DNA from: Bacteroidales bacterium
Lineage (GTDB): Bacteria; Bacteroidota; Bacteroidia; Bacteroidales; P3
NCBI GenBank assembly: GCA_017561155.1
Contig: JAFZDP010000006.1
Location: 24,675 to 88,674, forward strand
Length of the DNA: 64,000 nt
Direction of reading: 5' to 3'
Positions 9,501 to 19,140 of this stretch are shown here, piece after piece. Position numbers and translations under genes: made by a program. Below the pieces are notes generated by a model that worked only from the letters and a program-made list of their open reading frames with translations, was not told the origin of the DNA and made no database searches. Each line of letters begins with the position of its first letter. Position 1 is the first letter of the stretch.

Positions 9501-12500
9501 AACTTGTTCCCCACGGGGTAAGTTTAAGTGGCACTTCGTATTCGTAGTAGTTGTTTGTAAAGTCGGTACCTATACGTACAAACAAAGATAGGTCGTCGTC
9601 GTTAAGATTGTCGGTGTTGAACATCTTTTCGGCGTGTACAAACATCTTCAGATTCTTGAAATATCTGAAATCGTAGTCTGTGTTTTTGTATATTGCACGA
9701 GCGTCGCCCGAAGCCAAATTTTGTACACTCATCTGTATAGACTGTTCGTTTAGTTGGTACGACGATGTGGTGCTGTACCAGCTTTCGCGTTCAATTCCCG
9801 GAGGCAAAGCATACGGTACAGGCTCTCTCGAACCATTTTCTTCTATGTTTACAGTCGATAGGGTAAGGTTTGTATTTTCTACAACACCGGTTGGATAGTC
9901 GCCGGGTTGTAATAAGTCTTCGTCGTATTTACGCCAAGTGCCGTATACCAATTCCAATGTTGCAAAACGTAGAATGATAGGTTGGTCGAAATCTTTCATA
10001 AACATACGTATAAAGCGTATGGATTGGAAACCTTCTATTTGTCCTACCTTACGTTCCGGATTTCTGATTGGTATTTTGAACTGATACCATTTGCATGTGG
10101 TTACTTCGCCGTTGGGCAGTTTTACGTTGTTTGCTACTTGTATGTCTGTAATATAGTTCTCGCCTATAACCATTTTTGCTGGGTCAAGGTCTATACTGTA
10201 TTCGTAGTAGTTTTCGGCTTCGCTTAGGGTGTTGTCCCTGTTTATATCTTCAACGTTAGGGTTGCTCGAAGCTGCTGTTGTGTAGCCTTCGGTATTGTCG
10301 GCCGATACGGGCGAATTGCCTTCGGGGTTGTTAAAGTATTTGTAACGATCGTTTATCTTTACATCATTATTATCCCAATTTGTGCTGCGGAAATATGTGT
10401 AGTCGTCGTTCGATGGGTCGGATATAGCTGCTTGGTATACCGGCGAATCGCTGCCATACAAGGCTTCTATGCTGGCAAGATAAGTAGAAAAGAATGTGTT
10501 TTCGTCGTCGGAATCCAAACCATCGTAACCGATGTCTTGGTATTTTCTCGACGATTCGTTGTTATCGAAAGCGTTTACCAATGCCTGCAATGTTGGCACA
10601 CGACCCCATATTGTAGTGTCTACGTTGCCTACCTCTTCGCTGGTAGGTAGTCCGTTTTCGTAACTTTTTCTACCATCTCTCAATATATCTTCCGATATAT
10701 CTCCTAAGTTGAAATATAGTTTACCGCCTGTGTGGTTGGGGTTTTCGATAAAAGGGTCCATCACCCAGAACTCTATGGTTTCGATATTCTGAGTCTCGAA
10801 GTCGGTGTAGTCCAACTTTCTCATTATACCACCCCAACGCGAAGCCGGATTTTTAAGAGTACCATCTTCGTTTACTCCGGCACTGAATGCTGTAGGTGCC
10901 ACATCATAGTTGTATGGTCCTTTTTCCGACGGATAGTATGCCAAGTTTAGTTCGTAGATATTGGTAGTTTGTCCTGCAGCAAGTTCCTTGTTTGGGAATA
11001 CTTCTTGTTCGGTGATACGTCTGGCGTATGGCATCGACTTATCGTCGGTGGTAATGTTAGATGGCGAGTTGTTGCTATAGAAAATATCGTCGATTCTGTA
11101 CCATGCCAATTTCGCTCTGTTGAATCCGTATGCCAAACCCGAACTTGGTTCTGTTTCGGGGAACATCGGCATAGACGATTTTATATCTTGTGGTGTACTG
11201 GCCAAATGCCAATAGCTTACACCCATAAGGTCTATACTGGATTTTGCTGCTTCAAAATCGTCGATATACGACACACCTTTTTCGTCGCCGGTATTGGCAA
11301 TGCCCGGCAAAAAGTGTGCAAATTCGGCATTAAGTGTCAGTGTAGATGTTTCTTTGGTTTGAATACCGGGTAGCAAATCCACCAATTTGGTAATGAACGG
11401 AACTTCGTGTTCGTAGTTCAAATCCACTCCCCACATAGTGTTGGATATAGGTTCGTCGCCGAAGTTGTTTTTAGCAGTCAGTGGTTTTTGGCTTAGGTTC
11501 ATAAGTGTTGCTCCAACGTTAAACTTAGGGTCAATCTCGTAGTTTAGGTGCATACCCAGCATTGTTTTAGTCATCATGCTGAAAGAGTTGCTTTCGCTTG
11601 ATATGCTGATAGGTGTACCCGAGTTTAGGATACTTTCGTTTATAATTCTCACTTTACCCATCATATAGTCTACGGTGTAGTCTACATCTTCTATAAGAGG
11701 GATACCTCCGGCAGTAACTCTTACCGAACCTTTTGGAATATTGAAGCCCAACGATATTTCGCCACTCATAGCAGTAGTGTACGACCCTTCCAAATAGTAT
11801 TTGTTTTGGTCAGGATATTGTTGTGCCATTGTTTTGGTAAGGGTATATAGCGAGTCAAAGCAATATTTATTTGCTGCCTCGTTGTCGCCCAAAAGTTCTC
11901 GTAAGTCTTTTCCGAATGGCTCTACATAAGGGAAATAAATTCTACCTGTAGATGACTGTATTATACCACCCGAAGAAGCGGCATTGTCCAACCAGTCGAA
12001 CACTCCGTCGGGGTAAGGGTTTTGCTGTCCGTCTACGCGGTCCAACCCAAACAACTCTATAAGAGGAATGCCTTTTTTAGGACCATCGGTATAGTAGCCC
12101 GATGGCACTCCGCCTTCATCTCCTTCGTACAAGATGTTTAAGCGAAACTTCTCTTGGCTTATCTGTGTACTCTTTAAGAAGTAAACGTTTTTCATCATAA
12201 GTTTCCATAGCGGACCGCGAGTGTTCACTGTGGTACTTTTCAAAAGTTTTACTATAAGGGTGTTGGGTGCTACAACACCGTCGGTGGTAAGTTCCCCTAC
12301 TTGGTATATTGTAGAGTCGCCTATCACTTGGTATTGGAATGCTACTGCAAGTACTTGGTCGGAGCTGAGAGGTTGGTTTAGCGATATAAATCCCAGGCGT
12401 GGGTTGAATGTGTATTCGCTTTCGCTAAGTTTGCGTGCACTCTCTATCTTTTCAAAGTCTTTTCCCGACGTCATATTCTTGCTTTGCATGTAGCTCGAAA

Positions 12501-13782
12501 TATTGTTTATGCTTCTCACAGAGTTCTTGTCTACGACATCAAACATGTGGTTGGAACGGTAGTTGTCGGGCAAAGTGCTGTTGCCTTGAGGTATTATTCC
12601 ATTAGATGGTTTTCTTTCGCCCAAGTCGGTAAGGGCTAATATATTTCTGTTTTCTGTTATGGCCGAACCTATATTGGTACGCCATACTTCTATTTTAAGA
12701 ATGTTTATTTTAGAGTTTATAACCGGCAGTGTTGCCATTGCATTGTTGTAGTTGTCGTAGAAATATTGTGCAATAAAGAAGTGTCGGTTTTCTTCATATT
12801 GGTCGGCTTTGAATTCAAATTCTTCTGTTTGTGCACCTCCCTGCACCTGCATATTTTGCGACTCTGTTTCCTGGTTCGATACTACTGCATCTACAGTCAG
12901 CTTACCAAATTTTAGTCGGGTGCGGATACCAAACAAACTTTCGCTACCCTGTATCAGTTTGGTTTGTAGTGGCAACGAAACATCTCCGGCTTCCAACACT
13001 TGCAATATGTCGTCTTCTTTTCCTTCGTATTTTAGTTTTACTTTGTTTTCAAAGTCGAATACAGCTTGGGTGTTGTGGTTGATGTCAAAATCTATAATGT
13101 CGCCAATCTTGGCGTTAAGGTTCACTTGTATGTTTTCGGTAAAGTCGAAGTTGGTAACACTACGTTTGCTAATGTCTATACCGGGGTCTTCGCGTTTGTT
13201 GTTTACTATGGCAAAAGTAAGTTCGGCCGAACCGCTGGGTGTTATCTCTATCAGTGGCTTGCCTTGGTTTAGCAGTGCATCTAGTTTGTTGGTTACGTCG
13301 CTAAGTCCGGGTAGCAATTGGTTCAGTATGCTGCCGCCACCTTCTGTGGTCGGAACTGCTGTCTGTGTGCGTTGTTGCCAGTATTTCTGCATCAGTTGGT
13401 CCATTTGCCAATCCTGATACTCGTCAAAGGTAAGATACTTTCTCGAAATTATTACATCGCCGGCCTTTTGTATTATAAGATAGTCGTTGGTTTCGGGGTT
13501 GTATTCAACCTCGGTCGTTATGTTCGACGGCGATTTTAGGTGCAAAGGGCTGGAGGGTTCGCCTTCTTGGGGCAGGGGATAGTGTAAATTGGAATCCGGA
13601 TTGTATAAAGGTTCGGGTTCCGACAAAGTATACAAACTACTACTACCACCTGTTTTATAAACATTGGCAGTGTAGCTGTTGGTGTGTACGATTGTCGATG
13701 CTATAGTTATTCCTATAAACGATGTTACTATAGCTATTGCAAATATCTTGAATAATCTGTTTTTTATATCTTTGTTACGCAC
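6511..13782 (-). CDS. sprA: type IX secretion system outer-membrane translocon SprA (Sov)
   Basis: SprA forms the giant 36-stranded outer-membrane pore through which type IX secretion substrates leave the cell (family knowledge). The product here is 2,423 residues, the expected size. An N-terminal membrane/signal segment (residues about 10-30, IFAIAIVTSFIGITIAST) is followed by SprA-family sequence with blocks of alternating hydrophobic beta strands up to the C-terminal GGLTARFSF, a typical outer-membrane ending with terminal Phe. It lies 142 bases after ruvA; ruvA-sprA adjacency recurs in Bacteroidetes. Its presence implies secretion of proteins with type IX C-terminal signals, although I recognised no such cargo in this window. 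Confidence 0.93.
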   Translation of the reverse strand: MRNKDIKNRLFKIFAIAIVTSFIGITIASTIVHTNSYTANVYKTGGSSSLYTLSEPEPLYNPDSNLHYPLPQEGEPSSPLHLKSPSNITTEVEYNPETNDYLIIQKAGDVIISRKYLTFDEYQDWQMDQLMQKYWQQRTQTAVPTTEGGGSILNQLLPGLSDVTNKLDALLNQGKPLIEITPSGSAELTFAIVNNKREDPGIDISKRSVTNFDFTENIQVNLNAKIGDIIDFDINHNTQAVFDFENKVKLKYEGKEDDILQVLEAGDVSLPLQTKLIQGSESLFGIRTRLKFGKLTVDAVVSNQETESQNMQVQGGAQTEEFEFKADQYEENRHFFIAQYFYDNYNNAMATLPVINSKINILKIEVWRTNIGSAITENRNILALTDLGERKPSNGIIPQGNSTLPDNYRSNHMFDVVDKNSVRSINNISSYMQSKNMTSGKDFEKIESARKLSESEYTFNPRLGFISLNQPLSSDQVLAVAFQYQVIGDSTIYQVGELTTDGVVAPNTLIVKLLKSTTVNTRGPLWKLMMKNVYFLKSTQISQEKFRLNILYEGDEGGVPSGYYTDGPKKGIPLIELFGLDRVDGQQNPYPDGVFDWLDNAASSGGIIQSSTGRIYFPYVEPFGKDLRELLGDNEAANKYCFDSLYTLTKTMAQQYPDQNKYYLEGSYTTAMSGEISLGFNIPKGSVRVTAGGIPLIEDVDYTVDYMMGKVRIINESILNSGTPISISSESNSFSMMTKTMLGMHLNYEIDPKFNVGATLMNLSQKPLTAKNNFGDEPISNTMWGVDLNYEHEVPFITKLVDLLPGIQTKETSTLTLNAEFAHFLPGIANTGDEKGVSYIDDFEAAKSSIDLMGVSYWHLASTPQDIKSSMPMFPETEPSSGLAYGFNRAKLAWYRIDDIFYSNNSPSNITTDDKSMPYARRITEQEVFPNKELAAGQTTNIYELNLAYYPSEKGPYNYDVAPTAFSAGVNEDGTLKNPASRWGGIMRKLDYTDFETQNIETIEFWVMDPFIENPNHTGGKLYFNLGDISEDILRDGRKSYENGLPTSEEVGNVDTTIWGRVPTLQALVNAFDNNESSRKYQDIGYDGLDSDDENTFFSTYLASIEALYGSDSPVYQAAISDPSNDDYTYFRSTNWDNNDVKINDRYKYFNNPEGNSPVSADNTEGYTTAASSNPNVEDINRDNTLSEAENYYEYSIDLDPAKMVIGENYITDIQVANNVKLPNGEVTTCKWYQFKIPIRNPERKVGQIEGFQSIRFIRMFMKDFDQPIILRFATLELVYGTWRKYDEDLLQPGDYPTGVVENTNLTLSTVNIEENGSREPVPYALPPGIERESWYSTTSSYQLNEQSIQMSVQNLASGDARAIYKNTDYDFRYFKNLKMFVHAEKMFNTDNLNDDDLSLFVRIGTDFTNNYYEYEVPLKLTPWGTSSSDLYAIWPEDNNVVIDLEQLVQVKENRNKAIRSGDADFTNSMLYSEHHGNRKYSVLGTPNIGSVRVIMVGVRNPKKESLMDGNDMLPKSVIVWINELRLSDYSSKGGWAATALARTNLADIGDLSVYGAYTSSGFGALSQSFADLDNVNRTDFEVALNMELGKFFPEKWGIRVPMHVDYSNQIGSPEYNPLDPDVLLYNDINTYATKEQRDSIKSMTQERLSRTNINFMNVRKERISKGKDSNKKHFYDIENFNFSYAYSSEKSQDIDIEYYNKSQHRGGFGYTFSTTPKAWKPFDKVKMFQHKNWKIIKDLNLYYQVKNVMFRTEMFRNFEETKLRNKSSGNIILKPTFYKQFTWDRIYNIQYDLTKNLRFTYDANANARIDEPIGKIDTRTARDSIWESIGSMGTMQNFTQTISGNWDIPINKLPYLDFVRMPISYRTQYTYLGTTAALARMGSVIENSNTFTARGDVMMETFYKRFKWIKKAYEQPKPNQDKSRNNKRDDKLGKDLNKNIKPKEKDDKTDSTEESAFKKIMREAGYFGIRLATGLKTASIQYTNSAGTLIPGFMPEASILGMDNNNLWAPGLGFVLGSQADVIDFLLNNDYLSKDSLMNTPHEQKTNSILAIQASLEPIRNMKIDLTFAQNQATNSSYYYKYDYDLGYMDGPITPTTNGNYTSTVWMFSTAFTDSEELFATFIENRNILAQRYASTNPLSTEMVYDTMAHAYFPYGYSSSSQQVLLSAFLATYTGKNASDVKLSPFFKFPLPNWNISYNGLSKIKYLQKWFVNIALSHRYSSTYTIGNFYTDARIANVANYDYGIETILNDISGNFIPKETIEQVQLTEQFSPLIKLDMSMVNNIQANFEIRKNRTLSMSFANNQLTETTRDAIVLGLGYRFKDVRFSIKTAERTINLKSDVVLRADITRNINKTMLRQVDQNVSQVSSGSEVWTIGISAEYSLTQNLTIRAFIESNINTPYISNSYPNSTTKGGLTARFSF

Positions 13783-13924
13783 TTAATACAAATTCTTTAG
13801 AGGAAACGAAGTCCGGTATATCTATCTTACCGAGTTCCCTTGTTAATACCTCATACTATTTTCCCATATAACCAAATCTTTAGTCCATATTCAATTGTGT
13901 GTATCATTATATCTTTGTTCTCCG

Positions 13925-14506
13925 TTACAGTACTTTAAGAGCTTGTTTTATCAAGTCTTCCACTGTCATGGTCGGATTGTCGGCTGCTATCTTGTCAAGC
14001 ACTTTGCTTGCCTGCCCTTTAACAAAACCCAACATAACCAATGCAGATAACGCTTCTTCGGTGTTTTTATTGCTTTGTACCACTGTGTTTATTTGCAATT
14101 GTTCGTCTATGGTCAGCTTGTCGTGTAGTTCCAATACTATTCGTTGTGCCGTTTTGGGGCCTATGCCTTTTATGCTTTGTACCATTTTTACATTCTCGCT
14201 CACTATGGCATTGGTCAGCTCTTGTGTGTTCAAGGTAGATAGCATAACTCTTGCCGTAGATACTCCCACGCCATTCACGTTTATAAGATTGCGGAACAAT
14301 GAACGTTCTTGTTCGTCGAAAAAGCCATATAGCAAATGTGCATCTTCTCTTACCACATAGTGTACCAATAGTTTGACTTCGGTCAAATCCTTTATTTGTG
14401 TATAGGTGTTTAGCGATATTTCTAATAAATATCCAATTCCGTTGTTGTCTATCACCACATACGATGGTGTGGCTTCTGCTATTTCGCCCGATATATAATT
14501 GTACAT
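13925..14506 (-). CDS. ruvA: Holliday junction branch migration protein RuvA
   Basis: DNA-binding subunit of RuvABC, which moves and resolves Holliday junctions. At 193 residues it has the usual length. It starts MYNYISGEIAEATPSYVVID (OB fold), has the two helix-hairpin-helix segments (LINVNGVGVSTARVML and IKGIGPKTAQRIVLEL), and a C-terminal domain that contacts RuvB (EALSALVMLGF). It follows the beta-helix lipoprotein gene by 29 bases and precedes sprA. Confidence 0.97.
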   Translation of the reverse strand: MYNYISGEIAEATPSYVVIDNNGIGYLLEISLNTYTQIKDLTEVKLLVHYVVREDAHLLYGFFDEQERSLFRNLINVNGVGVSTARVMLSTLNTQELTNAIVSENVKMVQSIKGIGPKTAQRIVLELHDKLTIDEQLQINTVVQSNKNTEEALSALVMLGFVKGQASKVLDKIAADNPTMTVEDLIKQALKVL

Positions 14507-14535
14507 ATTTGTCTGTTTTACTTTTGTTTGTGTTT

Positions 14536-16008
14536 CTACTTATCTCTTTCTTCTGTTGCTTCTACATATTCGTATGCCCCTATCGATGGTGGATTGTTTC
14601 GCAAAACGTTGTCCAAATCGTATGGTATTTCTATGTAGGCCGAATTTCCGGCATAAAGTGCTGCCGATTCTGCTGCCAAATGATAATTATTTGCCTTTGT
14701 ATCTACAAATTTAGGGTCTTCGTTAGTCTTTGTATCTGTTTGTGTGCCAATGTTTGTTTGCTTGGTTCTTATTAAGCAGTTGTAGAATGCAGTGTTGATG
14801 TCTGTACCTTCGGCACAGTCGAAAAGCAATTCTTCTTCGGCCGAACCATAGATAATGCAGTTGTAAAACTCGGCAAAACTTATTGGTCTGAACTGTATGT
14901 TGCCATACAAATCGGTGTACCAGTTGTTAAATATCACACCGGGCGAACGTCGTGCCGAATAGCTCCAATAGTTGGCAAATGTCGAGTTGCTGAACTTGTA
15001 TTTGCCCCCAAGTGTAAGTGCCAATGTTGCTGTTCCGCAGTTGCTTACCAATAGGTTGTCGCCTTCTATATGTGCCCCTTGTCCGTATATGCCGGCCAGC
15101 GACATATTTTGTACCATGCTGTTGGTAATGGTCAGAGTAGGGTTGTTGTTCACTACGGTGTCTACCAATATGCCTACTGTGCCATTTTGCAAAACGGCTC
15201 CGTTTATTACATTGTTTTTGCTGCCTGCAGACAGCCACAGCCCTTGCCACTGCCCGGGTAGGTTTTCGTAGTGCCCATCTTTCCGTAGTGAGGTGAATAG
15301 TACCGGATTTTGCAAACTGCCATCTACATTAAGTGTTCCACCGTCGTACACCCATAGCGTAGCACCATCGGCAAAGTATATTTCTGTGCCTTGCAATATT
15401 GTCAAAACGCTGTCTTCGTCTACTACAGCGTAGCCGAAAATTATGTGTGGTTTGGTGGCGTCCCATGGTTGGGAGCAGTCGATAACCGAATAGTTGTACA
15501 CCACTTCGCCCGATGTCAGAGTGTTGGTAGGGGTGTGGTATATTGCATTGCGACCATAGGCTGTCAGTGCTAATGTCTTGGTGCTGTTGCCAAGCTCAAA
15601 CACAATGCCGTCTTCTACCAAAAAAGGCGATGTGCTGCTGTTGGGGTTGATGTTTACCCTTACAAATATAAATGCACTGTCGTGAGAGGCTATAGTAAAA
15701 TCTCTTATTACCAACGATGTGTCGCCATCTACATTTATTCTGAATCGGGAGTTGCCTCCTTCTTTGAGCGATACTTTGTCGAATTTTATGGGGCTGTTAG
15801 ATGTGTTGTATACCTTTACTTGCTTGGTTGTAGAGCCCAGCGTGGTAAACACTGTGTCGAAACTTAGGGTGTCTACACTGAACTGCAATTCGTGTAGCGA
15901 CTCTAAGTACTCATCTTCTTTTACACACGACGTTGTAGAGAATGTGCCCAAAAACAAACACACCACTACAAACGACATTACTGCTATTTTAAATATCTTT
16001 ACTTTCAA
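14536..16008 (-). CDS. lipoprotein with beta-sandwich and right-handed beta-helix regions
   Basis: A 490-residue probable lipoprotein: the hydrophobic signal ends in a Cys (FSTTSCVKEDE, Cys28). The first part (LQFSVDTLSFDTVFTTLGS, then KVYNTSNSPIKFDKV) looks like an Ig-like beta domain. The middle (GSLQNPVLFTSL, NVINGAVLQNGTVGI, LTITNSMVQNMSLAGIYGQG) has the rhythm of parallel beta-helix repeats. Its position directly upstream of ruvA and sprA suggests co-transcription, but a role in type IX secretion is only a guess. No catalytic residues are recognisable. Confidence 0.75.
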   Translation of the reverse strand: MKVKIFKIAVMSFVVVCLFLGTFSTTSCVKEDEYLESLHELQFSVDTLSFDTVFTTLGSTTKQVKVYNTSNSPIKFDKVSLKEGGNSRFRINVDGDTSLVIRDFTIASHDSAFIFVRVNINPNSSTSPFLVEDGIVFELGNSTKTLALTAYGRNAIYHTPTNTLTSGEVVYNYSVIDCSQPWDATKPHIIFGYAVVDEDSVLTILQGTEIYFADGATLWVYDGGTLNVDGSLQNPVLFTSLRKDGHYENLPGQWQGLWLSAGSKNNVINGAVLQNGTVGILVDTVVNNNPTLTITNSMVQNMSLAGIYGQGAHIEGDNLLVSNCGTATLALTLGGKYKFSNSTFANYWSYSARRSPGVIFNNWYTDLYGNIQFRPISFAEFYNCIIYGSAEEELLFDCAEGTDINTAFYNCLIRTKQTNIGTQTDTKTNEDPKFVDTKANNYHLAAESAALYAGNSAYIEIPYDLDNVLRNNPPSIGAYEYVEATEERDK

Positions 16009-16417
16009 CTCTTGGTTCTCCTATCAAAAACTTTATCCGGCAATTGAATAAATAATGCGATAGGGAAACGAAAATAAAAGATTATTATTTTGTTGTGTAT
16101 CAAAAAAAACTATACCGAACAATGTAGGCAAAGTTCTGTTTATGGTATGTTTGGGTTGGAAAGCCCTCAGAAGCATGAACGAACAACAATTATAAGGCAA
16201 TAAATATGCAATGCAATGGCGGTGCAATGGTGTTGCAAAGATATCAAAGAAGAAAACCTAACGGTAAAAAAAAACGGAGTGTTTTGCAAGGATACAACTA
16301 TTTTGGGAATAATGTCGGGGTATTAGACCAAAGTTTTTTTGCATACAAATCATAATATCTGAGTATAAGTGTTATAACTGAACGGTTTTACACTACCTAT
16401 GTTGCATGCTCTGCCGA

Positions 16418-16630
16418 GCTATCTGAAAACTTCGTCGCACCTATTCAAAAACTTTATTTCACCTATTCAAAAACTTGCCTATGCATATCTGTAAACTTAT
16501 TTTCATAGTTTGAAAATATACTTTCAAGTAATGAAAATATACTTTCAAAGTTTGAAAGTATTCTTTCATAGCGTGAAAATACTTTTTTGAATAAGTCTTG
16601 ACGATTTTCTGAATAAGTATTACAAACTTT
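16418..16630. repeat. degenerate tandem array, about ten 21-22 bp units
   Basis: Units start near 16418, 16440, 16462, 16484, 16506, 16527, 16548, 16569, 16589 and 16610. The first four have a 22-bp period around the core TATCTGAAAACTT / TATTCAAAAACTT; the rest have a period of about 21 bp. Four junctions form dyads of the form TTTCA-N5-TGAAA (TTTCATAGTTTGAAA, TTTCAAGTAATGAAA, TTTCAAAGTTTGAAA, TTTCATAGCGTGAAA), spaced 21 bp apart, i.e. on one face of the helix. The spacer-free structure excludes CRISPR. Confidence 0.8.
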
Positions 16631-16728
16631 ATATATAAGCGGCTTTAGTTTTTCGAACGACTGCTTTTTTCCGTTGCCATAGGTGGCAGTATAGTATTTG
16701 TGTCTCTACTATGCCGACAGTGTACATG

Positions 16729-16764
16729 AAAAAACGACCAAAGCATTACTTTGGTCGTTTTTTT
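16729..16764. terminator. bidirectional rho-independent terminator
   Basis: Perfect stem AAAAAACGACCAAAG (16729-16743) with CTTTGGTCGTTTTTT (16750-16764) and a 6-base loop. A and T runs flank both arms, so it can work in both directions. It serves the leftward small lipoprotein gene ending at 16791. Confidence 0.85.
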
Positions 16765-16790
16765 GTAGGATATTGCGCATTATCACGTAT

Positions 16791-17042
16791 TTACTCCTCT
16801 CTGCATTCGTAGCTTTTGTATCTGTTTCCTTCGTTGTCTACCAATGTGGTGACAGCTGTATTGCCGGCATTTTCTACGCAAGAGGTGCCTCCCACTGCTT
16901 TAAAACGAGTTTCCCATTCCCATATCGAGCCATCGGCGTTTTGCGAACGCGAAGTGCAAACACAAGTCTTGGCACACGAACTAAATAGTATCGCAACCAA
17001 AGCCATTGCCGATAAAATAGATATTCTTTTCATATTCTTCAT
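16791..17042 (-). CDS. small lipoprotein of unknown function
   Basis: A lipoprotein of 83 residues when started at MKNMKRISILSAM (17042); a start at 17033 (MKRIS) is equally possible. An upstream in-frame Met would add 38 residues without a signal peptide and was rejected. The lipobox is AILFSSCAK. The mature part has four further Cys (CVCTSR, SCVEN, YECREE), which could form disulfides. Followed by a strong terminator. I do not recognise the family. Confidence 0.7.
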   Translation of the reverse strand: MKNMKRISILSAMALVAILFSSCAKTCVCTSRSQNADGSIWEWETRFKAVGGTSCVENAGNTAVTTLVDNEGNRYKSYECREE

Positions 17043-17256
17043 TTTTATTATACATATAATATACTCTCCAAAAACGCTAAAAGATGGAAAATAGTATTTA
17101 TCATCGGTGGTAAATATAATTTTATATACTATGCTTTTGCGTTGTGGAATTTTCATCTGTGTGGGGGTATATTATATCTATATAGATATATTAGAAATCA
17201 TCCACCTATGTAACAAACACAATATTAAGTATTATCGCAATTTATACATAAATATA

Positions 17257-18795
17257 TTAATGCTTGGCATGTGTACGCATTGCCAACATTATCGATTCGC
17301 CTACCAATGCAATATCCGCCAATATGTAATGACGTTTATCGCCAAACTTAACGGTATGTGCTGCCGTTTCTGCTGTTTTAAGTATATCTTTTCGTACTTC
17401 AAAATCGCCAAAGAAGGTAGAACTACCCGTTAAAAAAGCAGTGCCCGACGGACTTAACTCGAATAAAATGGGCCCGGCATCGATGTCTATCCCCATATAA
17501 CATTTTCTGTCCCAATACTCTTTCAAGCCCGAAAGAAAACTATCTTTCCAAAATAAGACTTTTAGTTTTTCATACTGACTTTGTGCAAATTCTTCATCTA
17601 TAAAAGTCAGGTAATAACAGTTCAAAGCAGAATAAGAACCTTTAATAGGGCTGCTTTTATACATTTCGCCATTTTCGTTTAGAAACGAAACCAATAGTCC
17701 TGTAGTGCTATCCAGCCACTCTTCTTTTGCTGTTGCAATCCATTTATCTACAGTAGAGCGGTACTTATTATCGTTCATATCGGCATACTTGTTCAGTGCC
17801 ACAATGGCAACAAGCATATCAGGAACATAGATAGCTTCTCCGGGATATGTAGGCAAGTTTAAATTCCCACTATTAAGTATTCTTCTGTTCATACTCTCGC
17901 ATAAGTCCGACAGCAAATCGTCGTATTTATCGCTGCCTCCAAGCTCTTTATATCCGCATATCATCCAAGCCAAATGACTCAAATATGATACATGACTATT
18001 ATCTCCTCTCAAACTTTCCAAAGCGTCTTCATTCCATCGCATGGCATCGTAGTGGCGAATTTCTTTTGATATTACGATGTTTATGAGGGTGTCTATGTAT
18101 AATATATTTTCTTCTTTCGTGTCGGGATATATATAGGAGAGGTTTACAAGAGCTGCCGACAACATCGAACAAGAATATAAAGCCCACTCTCCTTGAAACT
18201 GTTCACCTATTGATGAAGGCATTTCGGCAAGTACTTTTTGCGGAGATGTTACCAGTTTTTCTACCAAATAATTCTTTCGTTCGAGAATATCATCTGTTTC
18301 GGTTTGCAATGATTTGTGTTCTTGGCAAACATAAAAAACGCTAAAGAACTTCAGCACAACGATAAACAGTATTGCAACAGAATAGACAATTGTTTTGCCA
18401 TACTTATTTGTTTTGCAGATACCTTTTATATATCTCTGTAAAAATCTACAGCCTATAGAACATGCTAAACCATATAGTGGCAGTAATATGTTAAACCACA
18501 ATGATGCTTTCCAAGCATTGACAGAGCATGATAATGTTATGGATATTACTATATATATAATGTACGGCCAAACAACCCATTTGAAGCGTAGCTCTTTTGG
18601 ACAGAATTTCCAATATACCACATACAAAGATGTATATAAAAATATAGATACAACAGCCTCCAAGCTATATTCATAATTCCACAAATACGGCATAATGAAA
18701 TACAGAAATATTTGCAAAGCAGACCACTTGCATATTGTAAATGCAGCGGACAAAACTCTGTTTAAAACATCATCTTTCATTATCGATTTAGCCAT
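17257..18795 (-). CDS. membrane-anchored protein with an (alpha/alpha)-barrel-like C-terminal domain
   Basis: 512 residues. The first about 170 hold four to five membrane segments (SALQIFLYFIMPYLW, WVVWPYIIYIVISITLS, LWFNILLPLYGLACSI, IVYSVAILFIVVLKFF). The rest is soluble and helical: GDNSHVSYLSHLAWMICGY, YPGEAIYVPDMLVAIVALN, DIDAGPILFELSPSGTAFLTG. Those three blocks are reminiscent of the alpha/alpha-toroid proteins related to linalool dehydratase/isomerase or sugar hydrolases. That resemblance is from memory and not tested. The gene stands alone on the minus strand with no co-directional neighbour close by. Function unknown. Confidence 0.75.
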   Translation of the reverse strand: MAKSIMKDDVLNRVLSAAFTICKWSALQIFLYFIMPYLWNYEYSLEAVVSIFLYTSLYVVYWKFCPKELRFKWVVWPYIIYIVISITLSCSVNAWKASLWFNILLPLYGLACSIGCRFLQRYIKGICKTNKYGKTIVYSVAILFIVVLKFFSVFYVCQEHKSLQTETDDILERKNYLVEKLVTSPQKVLAEMPSSIGEQFQGEWALYSCSMLSAALVNLSYIYPDTKEENILYIDTLINIVISKEIRHYDAMRWNEDALESLRGDNSHVSYLSHLAWMICGYKELGGSDKYDDLLSDLCESMNRRILNSGNLNLPTYPGEAIYVPDMLVAIVALNKYADMNDNKYRSTVDKWIATAKEEWLDSTTGLLVSFLNENGEMYKSSPIKGSYSALNCYYLTFIDEEFAQSQYEKLKVLFWKDSFLSGLKEYWDRKCYMGIDIDAGPILFELSPSGTAFLTGSSTFFGDFEVRKDILKTAETAAHTVKFGDKRHYILADIALVGESIMLAMRTHAKH

Positions 18796-19140
18796 AACTT
18801 TCTATTATCTGTCTTGTGTTTCTATATCCCACTCTAACCTAATAGACGAATAAATTTGCAAGTATTCTCCCAAATAAAACTATTATATCCTGATTGTTCT
18901 TTGTGTTACTCAGCCTAATATATAAACTATGGAATTACTGAATAACATATACAAAGTAACGAAAATTTCTTTATATACACAAATTATATAATACTTCCAT
19001 TTTTGAAAAAGAAAGCCTAATCGTATAAAATGAAATAGGATATTGTACAAAAAGCATCGAATAATAATTGTTCCTTACAATATCATTATTGCACAATAGT
19101 AGCAATTCCGTTGCAACACTATTTCAATGACACTGCTACA

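Larger units (their letters stand above)
16009..16790. other. 782-base gene-free gap with a repeat array
   Basis: No supported gene. The right-hand part holds the 21-22 bp array at 16418-16630 and a bidirectional terminator at 16729-16764. A CAAAGATA motif at 16236-16243 could be a -7 box for the leftward lipoprotein-ruvA-sprA run, but no good -33 element is in place. Confidence 0.6.
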
